64,000 nt of DNA, taken from Xanthobacter tagetidis. GTDB taxonomy: Bacteria; Pseudomonadota; Alphaproteobacteria; Rhizobiales; Xanthobacteraceae. The position numbers were made by a program, and so were the translations under genes. Under the pieces are notes generated by a model, which worked only from the letters and a program-made list of their open reading frames with translations, was not told where the DNA came from and made no database searches. Positions 1 through 8,024 of the stretch are shown in pieces. The stretch covers positions 54,365-118,364 of the forward strand of contig NZ_RCTF01000016.1 of the NCBI RefSeq assembly GCF_003667445.1. The letters are read 5' to 3'. Within the stretch, counting starts at the first letter, position 1; every line of letters starts with the position of its first letter.

Positions 1-636
1 CTGCTGGTCTCCGGCGATCTCGCAGAGGCCGGCGTGGACGCGGAATACGCTTTCGTCCTGGAGGGTCTCGAAAGCCTCGGCATCCCGTTCCTCGCCGTGC
101 CGGGCAACCACGATGCGCCCGCCCCGCTGCGCCGCGTGCTCGCGCGCCACACCGGTACCGAGCCGGAGCACGGGGGCCTCGTCCACGAACAGGGCGGCCT
201 GCGCGTCATCGGCCTCGACACGCTGGTCGAGGGGGCGAGCCACGGCGCCCTGCCCCCGGCGCAGATCGCTTGGCTCAAGGGTGTGCTGGGTGCCGGCGAT
301 GGCCTGCCGACGCTGATCTTCATGCATCACCCGCCGTTCGCCACCGGCCTGCCGGCCATGGACGAGATCGGTATCCGGGAAGGCCGCGACGCGCTGTCGG
401 ACCTGCTGGCGGGCCGGCGCGACATTCTCGGGCTCGTGTGCGGCCACGTGCACCGGGCCATCTCCGGCAGCTTCGCCGGGCACCGGGCCTTCATCGCGCC
501 GTCCGCCAGCCACCAGTTCGCGCTGGATTTTGCCGGGCCCGGCTTCCGCGTGGTGCGGGAACCCACACAGATCGCGCTCCACCGCGTGGCGGACGGGCGG
601 CTCGTCTCCTACCTCGTCCCCGGGCCGCCGCTTTAG
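1..636 (+). CDS. Metallophosphoesterase, CpdA-like (5' end outside window)
   Basis: The open frame runs in from the left edge, so the N-terminus is missing. The visible part carries the calcineurin-like metallophosphoesterase signature: VSGDLAEAG (GD motif) at the very start, PGNHDAP (GNHD) about 25 residues later, a HHPP block near the middle and CGHVH toward the end. These residues bind the two metal ions in this family. The spacing resembles the CpdA/GpdQ group, which hydrolyses cyclic nucleotides or glycerophosphodiesters; the exact substrate cannot be read. It ends 9 bases before the stop of the convergent flavin monooxygenase. No signal peptide can be judged because the start is lost. 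Confidence 0.85.
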   Translation: MLVSGDLAEAGVDAEYAFVLEGLESLGIPFLAVPGNHDAPAPLRRVLARHTGTEPEHGGLVHEQGGLRVIGLDTLVEGASHGALPPAQIAWLKGVLGAGDGLPTLIFMHHPPFATGLPAMDEIGIREGRDALSDLLAGRRDILGLVCGHVHRAISGSFAGHRAFIAPSASHQFALDFAGPGFRVVREPTQIALHRVADGRLVSYLVPGPPL

Positions 637-645
637 GCACCGCCC

Positions 646-1674
646 TCAGCGCCAGCCGAGCGCGGGCGCCACCTGCGTCAGGATCGCCTCGATCACGTGG
701 GCGTTGTAGTCGACGCCCAGCTGGTTGGGCACGGTCAGGAGCAGCGTGTCCGCCTCCTGTATCGCCTCGTCCTGCGCCAATTCGGCGATCAGCTCGTCCG
801 GCTCGGCGGCATAGGAGCGGCCGAAGATGGCCCGCGTGCTCTCGTCGATGTAGCCGACCTGGTCCTTTTCCTTGCCGCCGCGGCCGAAAAAGGCGCGGTC
901 GCGATCGTCCACCACGGCGATGATGGAGCGGCTCACCGACACCCGCGGTTCGCGCGCATGCCCGGCCTCCTTCCAGGCCTCCCGGTAGGCGCGGATCTGC
1001 GCCGCCTGCTGGACGTGGAAGGCGGCACCGCCCTCGTCGTTCTTCAGGGTGGAACTCTGCAGGTTCATGCCGAGCTGCGCCGCCCACACCGCGGTGGCGT
1101 TGGAGCTCGCGCCCCACCAGATGCGCTCGCGCAGGCCCTCCGCATGGGGCTCCAGCCGCAGCAGGCCCGGCGGGTTGGGGAACATGGGGGTCGGATTGGG
1201 CTGGGCGAAGCCCTCGCCCCTGAGCACGTCGAGGAACACCTCCGCATGGCGCCGCGCCATGTCGGCGTCGGACTGCCCATCCGCGGGGCGGTAGCCGAAA
1301 TAGCGCCAGCCGTCGATCACCTGCTCGGGCGAGCCGCGGCTGATGCCGAGCTGGAGCCGCCCGCCGGCGATGAGGTCGGCCGCGCCGGCATCCTCCGCCA
1401 TGTAGAGCGGGTTCTCGTAGCGCATGTCGATGACGGCGGTGCCGATCTCGATGCGGCGCGTCCGCGCCCCCACCGCCGCGAGCAGCGGAAACGGCGAGCC
1501 GAGCTGGCGCGCGAAGTGGTGCACCCGGAAATAGGCGCCGTCCGCCCCCAGTTCCTCGGCCGCGACCGCGAGCTCGATGGATTGGAGCAGCGCGTCGGCT
1601 GCCGAACGCGTCTGCGAATGGGGCGAGGGATTCCAGTGCCCGAACGAGAGAAAGCCGATCTTCTTCACGATCAC
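646..1674 (-). CDS. LLM-class flavin-dependent monooxygenase
   Basis: A 342-residue protein of the bacterial luciferase-like fold. It opens with a beta strand and FGHW, then has the family blocks ELGADGAYFRVHHFA and LISRGSPEQ-type sequence (LQLGISRGSPEQ), and RIEIGTAVIDMRYENP. Members use FMNH2 supplied by a reductase to oxidise small organic substrates, or act as F420/FMN oxidoreductases; no substrate is visible. GTG at 1674 gives the expected family length; a second GTG two codons later is an alternative, and neither has a strong ribosome site. The longer open frame upstream is the shadow of the IclR gene. The gene lies 89 bases downstream of that regulator on the same strand and may be co-transcribed with it. 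Confidence 0.8.
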   Translation of the reverse strand: MIVKKIGFLSFGHWNPSPHSQTRSAADALLQSIELAVAAEELGADGAYFRVHHFARQLGSPFPLLAAVGARTRRIEIGTAVIDMRYENPLYMAEDAGAADLIAGGRLQLGISRGSPEQVIDGWRYFGYRPADGQSDADMARRHAEVFLDVLRGEGFAQPNPTPMFPNPPGLLRLEPHAEGLRERIWWGASSNATAVWAAQLGMNLQSSTLKNDEGGAAFHVQQAAQIRAYREAWKEAGHAREPRVSVSRSIIAVVDDRDRAFFGRGGKEKDQVGYIDESTRAIFGRSYAAEPDELIAELAQDEAIQEADTLLLTVPNQLGVDYNAHVIEAILTQVAPALGWR

Positions 1675-1763
1675 ATGCCCGATGGGAGAAGCCGGCAGGC
1701 TACCCCCGCGCGCCCGCGGCCGCACCCGCAAATCGCGCCCGCCGGACCTGCGCCGGATGCAGA

Positions 1764-2549
1764 TCAGCCGCCCCGAGCGGCCCCCCTGGGACGGGAGGCG
1801 ACGGCGCGCTCCGCCTCGCGCCGCATGAGCGCGACCACCTCGGCGCGCCGGTCCTCCTCCAGGCGGCTGGAAATGGCGGCGATGCCGAGCGCCAGGGGCG
1901 GCAGGCCCGGCCGCTCCGGCACCACCACGCCGATGCCGCTCACGCCCGGCGTGATGTCGTTGAAGTTCAGCGCATAGCCCAGCTCCCGCGCCCGCTCCAC
2001 CAGCCGGGTGAGGATCTCCGCATTGATGCGCCCGTAGCGCGGAAGGCGCGGCGCGTTGAAGGCGATCACCTCCCGCGCCTCCTCCTGCGGCAGCGAGGCG
2101 AGCAGCGCGATGCCGCCGGCGGTGGTGCCCATGGGGCGCCGGGCCCCCACCTCCACCGTCAGCGCCTTGATGGGATAGGTGCCCTCGCGCCGGTCGAGGC
2201 ACACGGTGTCGAACCGGCTGCGCACGGTGAGGAAGGTGGTGTCGCCGCTCTCCTCGGCGACGGCGTTGAGCGCGGGCGCGAACATGGCCCTGAGGTCCAG
2301 CTCCGGAGCGGCGGCGAGCCCCAGCTCGTAGGCGAACGGGCCGAGGAAGAAGCGCCGGTCCGCATCCTGGCGCGCGAGGCCCTCGTGACACAGCGCCAGC
2401 AGCAGGCGGTGCGCGGTCGGGCGCTCCAGCTCCGCCTCGAAGGCGATGTCCGCCACCTTCAGGCCGACCCGGTTGTTGGCCCCGAGCACGCGCAGGATGC
2501 GCGCCACGCGCTGCACCGCCTGGGTGCCGGGAGGGGGAGCATCCGCCAT
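1764..2549 (-). CDS. IclR-family transcriptional regulator
   Basis: 261 residues with an N-terminal winged helix-turn-helix (residues about 10-70: QAVQRVARILRVLG, then ERPTAHRLLLALCHEGL) and a C-terminal IclR effector domain (KALTVEVGARRPMGTTAGGIALLA and the GVSGIGV block). Family members bind palindromes and respond to small aromatic or organic acids. The start ATG lies next to an 11-base perfect palindrome, and a second copy lies before the divergent FAD oxidoreductase, so it probably represses or activates both itself and that gene. A small-residue C-terminal tail follows the conserved domain. Confidence 0.9.
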   Translation of the reverse strand: MADAPPPGTQAVQRVARILRVLGANNRVGLKVADIAFEAELERPTAHRLLLALCHEGLARQDADRRFFLGPFAYELGLAAAPELDLRAMFAPALNAVAEESGDTTFLTVRSRFDTVCLDRREGTYPIKALTVEVGARRPMGTTAGGIALLASLPQEEAREVIAFNAPRLPRYGRINAEILTRLVERARELGYALNFNDITPGVSGIGVVVPERPGLPPLALGIAAISSRLEEDRRAEVVALMRREAERAVASRPRGAARGG

Positions 2550-2556
2550 GCAATCT

Positions 2557-2570
2557 CCATATTATGGACA
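2557..2570. promoter_or_regulatory. IclR operator candidate, proximal copy
   Basis: The 14-mer CCATATTATGGACA contains the perfect palindrome CCATA-T-TATGG. It begins 7 bases upstream of the IclR start codon and is repeated in inverted orientation 80 bases away. Position and symmetry fit autoregulation by IclR; binding is inferred. Confidence 0.6.
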
Positions 2571-2649
2571 AACTGATGAGCCTCAAGGCCTTGTTTAGCG
2601 ATATTTCATGTGATTTCTTTTGCCGCACTCAAAACAAGCCAGCGGGCAA

Positions 2650-2663
2650 TGTCCATAATATGG
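2650..2663. promoter_or_regulatory. IclR operator candidate, distal copy
   Basis: TGTCCATAATATGG is the exact reverse complement of the 14-mer at 2557-2570 and carries the same 11-base palindrome. It lies 43 bases upstream of the ATG of the FAD oxidoreductase, where a regulator would control that promoter. The 150-base spacer between the divergent genes is AT-rich compared with its surroundings. Confidence 0.6.
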
Positions 2664-2706
2664 CCATTTTGACCCTGCGGCAACAGGCAAGGCACAGGAC
2701 GGATCC

Positions 2707-4098
2707 ATGCGACATCTCGATACGGACGTGGCGGTCATCGGCGGCGGTGCCGCCGGCATCGGCGCCGCCATCGCCGCGGCCAAGACCGGCGCGCGCACGG
2801 TGCTGGTGGAGGCGGGCCCCATGCTCGGCGGCGAGCTGCTCTCCGGCATGTCGGTGGACGGCGTGCTCAATGCGCGCGGCGAGTGGGTGGTGCGCGGCGT
2901 CGCCGAGGAAATCTTCGAGGAGTGCCGGCAGATGCAGGGCTTCATCGGCCCGCTGCACGACTTCCGGCTGATCTGCTACGTGTGCTGCGACCCGGAGGTG
3001 CTGAAGCTCGCCATTCCGCGCGTGCTCGCCCGCTACGGCGTCCAGGTCATCCTCTACAGCCAGGTCAGCGAGACCTATTCGGACAATGGCGAGGTGGAGG
3101 CCGTGGTGATCTCCCACCGCGACAGCCGCACGCTCCTGACCGCGCGCTATTTCGTCGACGCCTCGGGCGATGGCGACGTGGCGGTGCAGGCCGGCGCGCC
3201 CTTTGAGATTTCCGACGCCTCCGGCGACCTCCAGCCGCTCTCGCTCATGTTCCGCATGTCGGGAGTGGAGAACGCACCGTTCCTCGACTTCGTGCGCGAC
3301 AACGCGGCCTCGCTGGCGGTGGGCGAGAGCGACTATGTTCGCGGCGGCCGCTCCGACGAGGAACTGGCGCAGGCGATCCACGCCCAGGGCGCGCCCAGCG
3401 TGTTCTTCAAGGGCAACGGCCCGTTCCTCGGCGGCGCGATCCAGCGCGGCGACATGTTCCCCACCGCGCTCATCATGATCATGCCCACCTCGGAGGCCCG
3501 CAAGGAAGTGTGCGTCAACGCCACCCGCGTCGCCGAGAACATCATGGGCACCGACGCGGCGGCGGTCTCGGCCGCCATGCCGCTGCTCACCGAGCAGGTG
3601 TGGCAGGCCGCGCGCTTCCTGAAAGAGAACGTGCCCGGCTTCGAGAACGCCGCCTTCGCCGGCGTCGCCCCCCGCATCGGCATCCGCGAGACCCGGCGCA
3701 TCATGGGCGAATACGTGCTCACCGGCGAGGATTGCCGCACCGGGCGCAAGATGCGCGACGTCGTCACCAAGGGCGCGCACCACATCGACATCCACCAGGA
3801 AGGCATCAAGCAGGTGCGCATCCCGGTGGAGAATGGCGGCTCCTACGACATCCCGTGGCAGTCGCTGATCCCGCAGGGGCTGAAGAACCTCGTGGTCGCC
3901 GGGCGCTGCATGTCCTCCACCCGCGAGGCCAACGGCACCACGCGCATGATGGGCCAGTGCCTCGGCATGGGACATGCCGCCGGCACCGCCGCCGCCATGG
4001 CGGTGAGCGGCGAGCTCGCCGACATCCGCAAGCTGCCGCTCGACCGCCTGCAGGCCACCCTGCGCGAGCAGGGGGCGGTGCTCGAAGGCACCCACTGA
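2707..4098 (+). CDS. FAD-dependent oxidoreductase
   Basis: 463 residues. The N-terminus has a Rossmann FAD-binding motif, VIGGGAAGIGAAIAAA, followed by an acidic residue at the end of the second strand (VLVEAG) and LGGELLSGMSVDG. A second FAD contact region is YFVDASGDGDVA, and the C-terminus has NLVVAGRCMSSTREANGT with a terminal helix dipole motif, as in the FAD_oxidored group that includes HdrA-like and fumarate-reductase-like flavoproteins. No Fe-S cysteine cluster is seen, so it is probably a stand-alone soluble oxidoreductase. Context (IclR regulator, Bug-type binding protein downstream) suggests catabolism of an imported organic acid. The start lies close to the predicted operator. Confidence 0.8.
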   Translation: MRHLDTDVAVIGGGAAGIGAAIAAAKTGARTVLVEAGPMLGGELLSGMSVDGVLNARGEWVVRGVAEEIFEECRQMQGFIGPLHDFRLICYVCCDPEVLKLAIPRVLARYGVQVILYSQVSETYSDNGEVEAVVISHRDSRTLLTARYFVDASGDGDVAVQAGAPFEISDASGDLQPLSLMFRMSGVENAPFLDFVRDNAASLAVGESDYVRGGRSDEELAQAIHAQGAPSVFFKGNGPFLGGAIQRGDMFPTALIMIMPTSEARKEVCVNATRVAENIMGTDAAAVSAAMPLLTEQVWQAARFLKENVPGFENAAFAGVAPRIGIRETRRIMGEYVLTGEDCRTGRKMRDVVTKGAHHIDIHQEGIKQVRIPVENGGSYDIPWQSLIPQGLKNLVVAGRCMSSTREANGTTRMMGQCLGMGHAAGTAAAMAVSGELADIRKLPLDRLQATLREQGAVLEGTH

Positions 4099-4216
4099 CG
4101 ACGACGCCGGGCGGGCTCCCGCCGGCCCGGCGCCCCAAAAGACAAGAAGCCGCAAAACAGAGCCCGCCGGAAGCCTGCGCCGCAGGCCGCCGGACGGGTC
4201 CTAGGGGAGAAGCCAC

Positions 4217-5218
4217 ATGAGGAAGATCAAAGCCGCGCTGGCGCTCGCCGCCGCGCTCTTCGCCGGGCTGGCGGCAGTCGCCGCGCACGCCCAGACCGCC
4301 GCGCCGGCGCAGGCCGAGGGCTATCCCACCCGCCCGGTCACCATCATTGTGCCGTTCGCGCCCGGCGGCTCCACCGACGTGCTGGCGCGCGTGCTCGCCA
4401 ACAAGCTCACCAAGGCCTGGGGCCAGCAGGTGGTGGTGGACAACCGCACCGGCGCCGGCGGCAATGTGGGCGCCAACGCGGTGGCCAAGGCGTCGCCCGA
4501 CGGCTACACGCTCGGCATGGGCTCCATCGGCACCCATGCGGTGAATGCCAGCCTCTACGCCTCGATGCCCTACGACACGGTGAAGGACTTCGCCCCCATC
4601 ACTCTGGTGGCCGAGGTGGGCCTGCTCCTCGTGGTGCACCCGAGCGTGCCGGTGAACAGCGTGGAAGAGCTGATCGCCTACGCCAAGGCAAATCCCGGCA
4701 AGCTCAATTATGCCTCCGGCGGCAACGGCGCCTCCCAGCACCTCGCCATGGAGCTGTTCAAGAATATGACGGGTACCGAGATGGCCCACATCCCCTACAA
4801 GGGCTCGGGCAATGCCATCGGCGACCTGGTGGGCGGGCAGGTGCAGATCATGTTCGGCGACATGCCCTTGGTGCTGCCCTACGTGCAGCAGGGGCGGCTG
4901 CGCGCCCTCGCCTTCGCCGGCACCAAGCGCTCGCGCGCCGCCCCCGACATCCCGACCGTCGACGAGGCGGGCGTGAAGGGTTATGCCGCCAGCGCCTGGT
5001 ACGGCCTGTTCGCCCCCGCCGGCACGCCCGCGCCGATCGTCGACAAGGTCAATGCCGCGGTGGTCAAGGCCCTCGCCGAGCCCGACACCGCGGACTTCCT
5101 GATGAAGCAGGGCGCCGAGGCGGTGGGCAACACTCCGGCCCAGTTCACCGCCTTCCAGAAGCGCGAGATGGACAAGTGGGGCAAGCTCATCAAGGTCATC
5201 GGCCTGCGCAACGAATAG
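4217..5218 (+). CDS. Tripartite tricarboxylate transporter substrate-binding protein (Bug family)
   Basis: 333 residues with a Sec signal peptide (MRKIKAALALAAALFAGL, cleavage near AHAQ). The mature part shows the Bug/TctC pattern: YPTRPVTIIVPFAPGGSTD, then NRTGAGGNVGANAVAKASPDG and a MAHIPYKGSGNAIGDLVGGQV block. Such proteins bind carboxylates in the periplasm and normally work with TctA/TctB membrane partners, which are absent here, as is common for Bug proteins. A GGGAG-type ribosome site precedes ATG. It follows the FAD oxidoreductase by 118 bases and probably shares IclR control. The ligand is unknown. Confidence 0.88.
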   Translation: MRKIKAALALAAALFAGLAAVAAHAQTAAPAQAEGYPTRPVTIIVPFAPGGSTDVLARVLANKLTKAWGQQVVVDNRTGAGGNVGANAVAKASPDGYTLGMGSIGTHAVNASLYASMPYDTVKDFAPITLVAEVGLLLVVHPSVPVNSVEELIAYAKANPGKLNYASGGNGASQHLAMELFKNMTGTEMAHIPYKGSGNAIGDLVGGQVQIMFGDMPLVLPYVQQGRLRALAFAGTKRSRAAPDIPTVDEAGVKGYAASAWYGLFAPAGTPAPIVDKVNAAVVKALAEPDTADFLMKQGAEAVGNTPAQFTAFQKREMDKWGKLIKVIGLRNE

Positions 5219-5260
5219 GCCGTCAAGCACGGGCGCCGCGCAAGGGGATTCAATTGCCCG

Positions 5261-5335
5261 GCGCCCGCTAATTTGTTGGCAGAGAATGCGTTATCCGATC
5301 AGCTTGCGTTGCAAGCTGATCGGCGCGTGCTCTAG
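5261..5335 (-). repeat. 75-nt palindromic intergenic element, copy A
   Basis: Read on the minus strand this element aligns without gaps over 75 bases with the sequence at 58384-58458. Its core, 5295-5323, is a perfect hairpin: CCGATCAGCTTGC, a 3-base loop, and its reverse complement. The flanks (AGAGAATGCG and GCGCGTGCTCTAG) are conserved too. It sits between the Bug-type gene and the nitroreductase, ending 34 bases before the nitroreductase ATG. Confidence 0.8.
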
Positions 5336-5369
5336 TCTCGGCAGGACCCAACCCGTGGTATGCCGAGAC

Positions 5370-6086
5370 ATGACTGTGACCGTTCCTCCGCCCGACACCA
5401 CTGCCGCCCCGGTTTCCGCCGTGGAGGCGATCCGCTCGCGCCGGGCGGTGCGGGCGTTCCTGCCGACACCGGTTCCCGACGCGACCGTCGAGGCGATCCT
5501 CGACCTTTCCGCCCGCGCGCCCTCCGGCTCCAACATCCAGCCCTGGGGCGTCCAGGTGCTGCGCGGCGCCCCGCTCGCGGCCCTGACGCAGGAGCTGCAC
5601 GGGCGGTTCCTCGCGGGCGACCTCGGCGCGGAGGAGTACGCCTATTATCCGCGCCAGTGGCGCGAGCCGCATCTGTCGCGCCGACGCAAGGTGGGCTGGG
5701 ACCTCTACGGCGCCCTCGGCATCGCCAAGGGCGACGCCGAGCGCATGCGTCAGCAGCACGCGCGCAACTTCCTGTTCTTCGATGCCCCCGTCGGGCTCGT
5801 CGTCACCATGGGCCGGGATCTGGAGCGCGGCTCCTGGCTCGACTGCGGCATGTTCCTTGAGAACATCATGATCGCGGCGCGCGCCTTCGGCCTCGGCACC
5901 TGCCCGCAGGCCGCCTTCAACGGCTATGGGCGGCTGATGGCCGAGCGGCTCGCGCTGCCCGACACTGAGATGGTGGTGTGCTGCATGGCCCTCGGCCACC
6001 CCGACCCCGACGCGCCGGAAAACACCTTCCCCACCGAGCGCGAGCCGGCGCGCGGCTTCGCCCGCTTCGTGGAGGCGCTCGCCTGA
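5370..6086 (+). CDS. Nitroreductase family protein
   Basis: 238 residues of the FMN-dependent nitroreductase fold: AIRSRRAVRAFLPTPVPD near the N-terminus (FMN phosphate-binding Arg-Ser-Arg-Arg), then RAPSGSNIQPWG and, toward the C-terminus, the GLGTCPQAAFNGY and MVVCCMALGHPDPDAPEN blocks. These enzymes reduce nitro groups, quinones or enones with NAD(P)H. I chose the ATG at 5370 because an upstream extension would read through the palindromic element. The gene is followed directly by a hairpin and the convergent GldA-like gene. Confidence 0.85.
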   Translation: MTVTVPPPDTTAAPVSAVEAIRSRRAVRAFLPTPVPDATVEAILDLSARAPSGSNIQPWGVQVLRGAPLAALTQELHGRFLAGDLGAEEYAYYPRQWREPHLSRRRKVGWDLYGALGIAKGDAERMRQQHARNFLFFDAPVGLVVTMGRDLERGSWLDCGMFLENIMIAARAFGLGTCPQAAFNGYGRLMAERLALPDTEMVVCCMALGHPDPDAPENTFPTEREPARGFARFVEALA

Positions 6087-6106
6087 GGCGGGCGCCGCCC
6101 GGCCTC
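6085..6106. terminator. Hairpin between convergent genes
   Basis: GAGGCGGGC pairs with GCCCGGCCTC across a 3-base loop with one bulge. It overlaps the stop codons of the nitroreductase and the convergent dehydrogenase, so it may end transcription both ways. It has no T-tract, so intrinsic termination is uncertain. Confidence 0.4.
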
Positions 6107-7166
6107 ACGCCATGAGCGAAGCCAAAGCCGCGTGAAGCTGCGCCTGCGACAGCTCGGGCCGGAAGTTGCGGATATAGGGCGCGGTGCGCCAGGACACGTC
6201 GACGATCACGTCCACCGCCTTGGGATCGGTGACGCCGAACGCCGCCAGCGAGGCCGGTAGGCCGATGGCGGCATAAAAGCGCTTGAGGTCGTCGAGGAAG
6301 GCGGCGTCGCGCCCCTCCGCCACCAGTTGCGCCAGGAGGCCGAGCGCCACCTGTTCGCCGTGCAGCGCGCGCGAGATCTCCGGCACCGCCGAGAAGCCGC
6401 GCGTGAGCGAATGGGCGATGGAGAGCCCGCCGCTCTCGAAGGCGAGGCCGGAGAGCAGGATCGTCGCCTCCACCACCTTCTCCATGGCCGCGTCCGGCGC
6501 CTGGGCGCGCACCGCCGCCATGGCCGCCGCGCCGTCCGCGCGCACGATGGCGTAGCACCGCTCCGAGATGGCGAGCGCCAGCTCTGTGGGGGCGCCCTTG
6601 TAGAAGTTCAGCCCGCCCGCGGCGGCGCACTGCGCCACCTCGAACGCCTTCGACAGCGCGTCGCCGATGCCGGCGGCGAAGAAGCGCGCCGGTGCCTTCG
6701 CGATCACCGCCGTGTCCACCAAAACGAGGTCCGGATTGGTGGCCATGAGGCGTACCTCGGCCAGCACGTGGTCGTCGGTGTAGAGCACGGCGAGGCGCGA
6801 GGTGGGGCTGTCGTTGGAGGCGATGGTGGGCACGATGGCGAGCGGGCACGCCAGCGCCATGCGCACGCCCTTGGCGGTGTCGATGGCCTTGCCGCCGCCG
6901 ACGCCCAGCACGACGCCCGCTCCCGCCTGACGCGCAGCAGCAGTGAGGCGTTCGATCTCGCCGGCCGTGCACTCGCCGCCGAAGGTAGCGAAGGTTGCCT
7001 CGGCCCCGAGCGCCGCACGCAGGCGCTCGCCCAGGAGCTCGGCCACCACCTGATCCGCCACCACGAACGGGCGCGGGCCGAGCGCTCCGACGCGCGCGCC
7101 GAGGTCGGCGAGGGCGCCGGCGCCTTGCACGTAGAGGGAGGGTCCGCCGAAGGCGCGCAATGTCAT
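6105..7166 (-). CDS. Iron-containing alcohol dehydrogenase, glycerol dehydrogenase (GldA)-like
   Basis: 353 residues. The N-terminal nucleotide-binding domain has GVGGGKAIDTAKG, and VPTIASNDSPTSRLAV follows, a block very like glycerol dehydrogenase. The helical C-terminal domain carries metal-binding residues in IGDALSKAFE (Asp), IAHSLTRGF (His) and LHGEQVALG (His). The family oxidises a polyol to a ketone with NAD+. The start has a clean GGGAG ribosome site. It is the last gene of the sugar or polyol operon, 11 bases after the permease, so it probably acts on the imported compound. Glycerol itself is possible but unproven. Confidence 0.85.
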   Translation of the reverse strand: MTLRAFGGPSLYVQGAGALADLGARVGALGPRPFVVADQVVAELLGERLRAALGAEATFATFGGECTAGEIERLTAAARQAGAGVVLGVGGGKAIDTAKGVRMALACPLAIVPTIASNDSPTSRLAVLYTDDHVLAEVRLMATNPDLVLVDTAVIAKAPARFFAAGIGDALSKAFEVAQCAAAGGLNFYKGAPTELALAISERCYAIVRADGAAAMAAVRAQAPDAAMEKVVEATILLSGLAFESGGLSIAHSLTRGFSAVPEISRALHGEQVALGLLAQLVAEGRDAAFLDDLKRFYAAIGLPASLAAFGVTDPKAVDVIVDVSWRTAPYIRNFRPELSQAQLHAALASLMA

Positions 7167-7177
7167 GATGGTCTCCC

Positions 7178-8020
7178 TCAGCCCTTCACGGCGCCGGCGC
7201 CGAGGCCCTGGATGAAATACTGGCTGAGCAGCGCGAAGGCGCCGAACAGCGGCAGCGCGATGAGGGTCGAGCCCGCCATGATCTCGCCCCAGCGCAAATC
7301 GAACGAGCCGATCATGGAGGCGAGGCCCACCGGCACGGTCTTGTTGGCGTCCGAGCCGATCATGATGAGGGCGAAGGTGTAGTCGGTCCACGACAGCAGG
7401 AACGAGAAGATCGCCACCGTGATCAGCCCCGGCAGCGACAGCGGCAGCACCACCCGCAGGAAGGCGCCGAGCCGCGTGCAGCCGTCCACCATGGCCGCCT
7501 CCTCCAGCTCGAACGGCATGGACTTGAAGAAGCCCCACAGGAACCACACGCCGAGCGGCAGCGTGAGCGTCAGGTGCGAGACGATGACGCTGAGCAGCGT
7601 ATCGCCGAGGCCCATGCGCGCGAACACCGTGAACATGGGGATGGCGATCAGCAGCGGCGGGAACATGTAGGCGTAGAGCATCGCTCCGACGATCAGCTTC
7701 TTGCCCGGCACGCGGTGGCGCGTGACCGCATAGGCGATCATCACCGACAGCACCATGGTGACCGCCACCGTCACCGCCGCGACGATCACCGAGTTCAGGA
7801 ATTGGGCGGGATAGTCGGTCAGCTCCAGGAGGTTCCAGTAGTATTCCCACGTCACCGCGCCGGGCACGAGCGCGGTGCTGGAGATCAGCTCCTGCGGCGG
7901 CCGCACGGAGGAGATCACCATCCAGTAGATCGGGAAGGCGGAATAGACCGAGATCACGATCGCGGCGGCATAGAGGCCGAGGCGCGAGGCAAGCGAGCGG
8001 GGGGCGAGCGCGGACGACAT
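7178..8020 (-). CDS. Carbohydrate ABC transporter permease, MalG/UgpE type
   Basis: 280 residues with six predicted membrane helices. It contains the inner-membrane permease EAA-type loop (FELEEAAMVDGCTRLGAFLRVVLPLS), which docks on the ATPase, and begins with a short cytoplasmic segment and an FPIYWMVISS helix typical of MalG-type subunits. It pairs with the MalF-type permease 4 bases upstream, and with the ATPase and binding protein of the same operon, to form a sugar or polyol importer of the CUT1 class. The C-terminus is conventional (YFIQGLGAGAVKG). Confidence 0.92.
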   Translation of the reverse strand: MSSALAPRSLASRLGLYAAAIVISVYSAFPIYWMVISSVRPPQELISSTALVPGAVTWEYYWNLLELTDYPAQFLNSVIVAAVTVAVTMVLSVMIAYAVTRHRVPGKKLIVGAMLYAYMFPPLLIAIPMFTVFARMGLGDTLLSVIVSHLTLTLPLGVWFLWGFFKSMPFELEEAAMVDGCTRLGAFLRVVLPLSLPGLITVAIFSFLLSWTDYTFALIMIGSDANKTVPVGLASMIGSFDLRWGEIMAGSTLIALPLFGAFALLSQYFIQGLGAGAVKG

Positions 8021-8024
8021 GGGC

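Noticed and set aside
4106..4131. Hairpin after the FAD oxidoreductase (GCCGGGC with GCCCGGC) as terminator
   Set aside because: The stem is short, no T-tract follows, and the next gene probably belongs to the same transcript.
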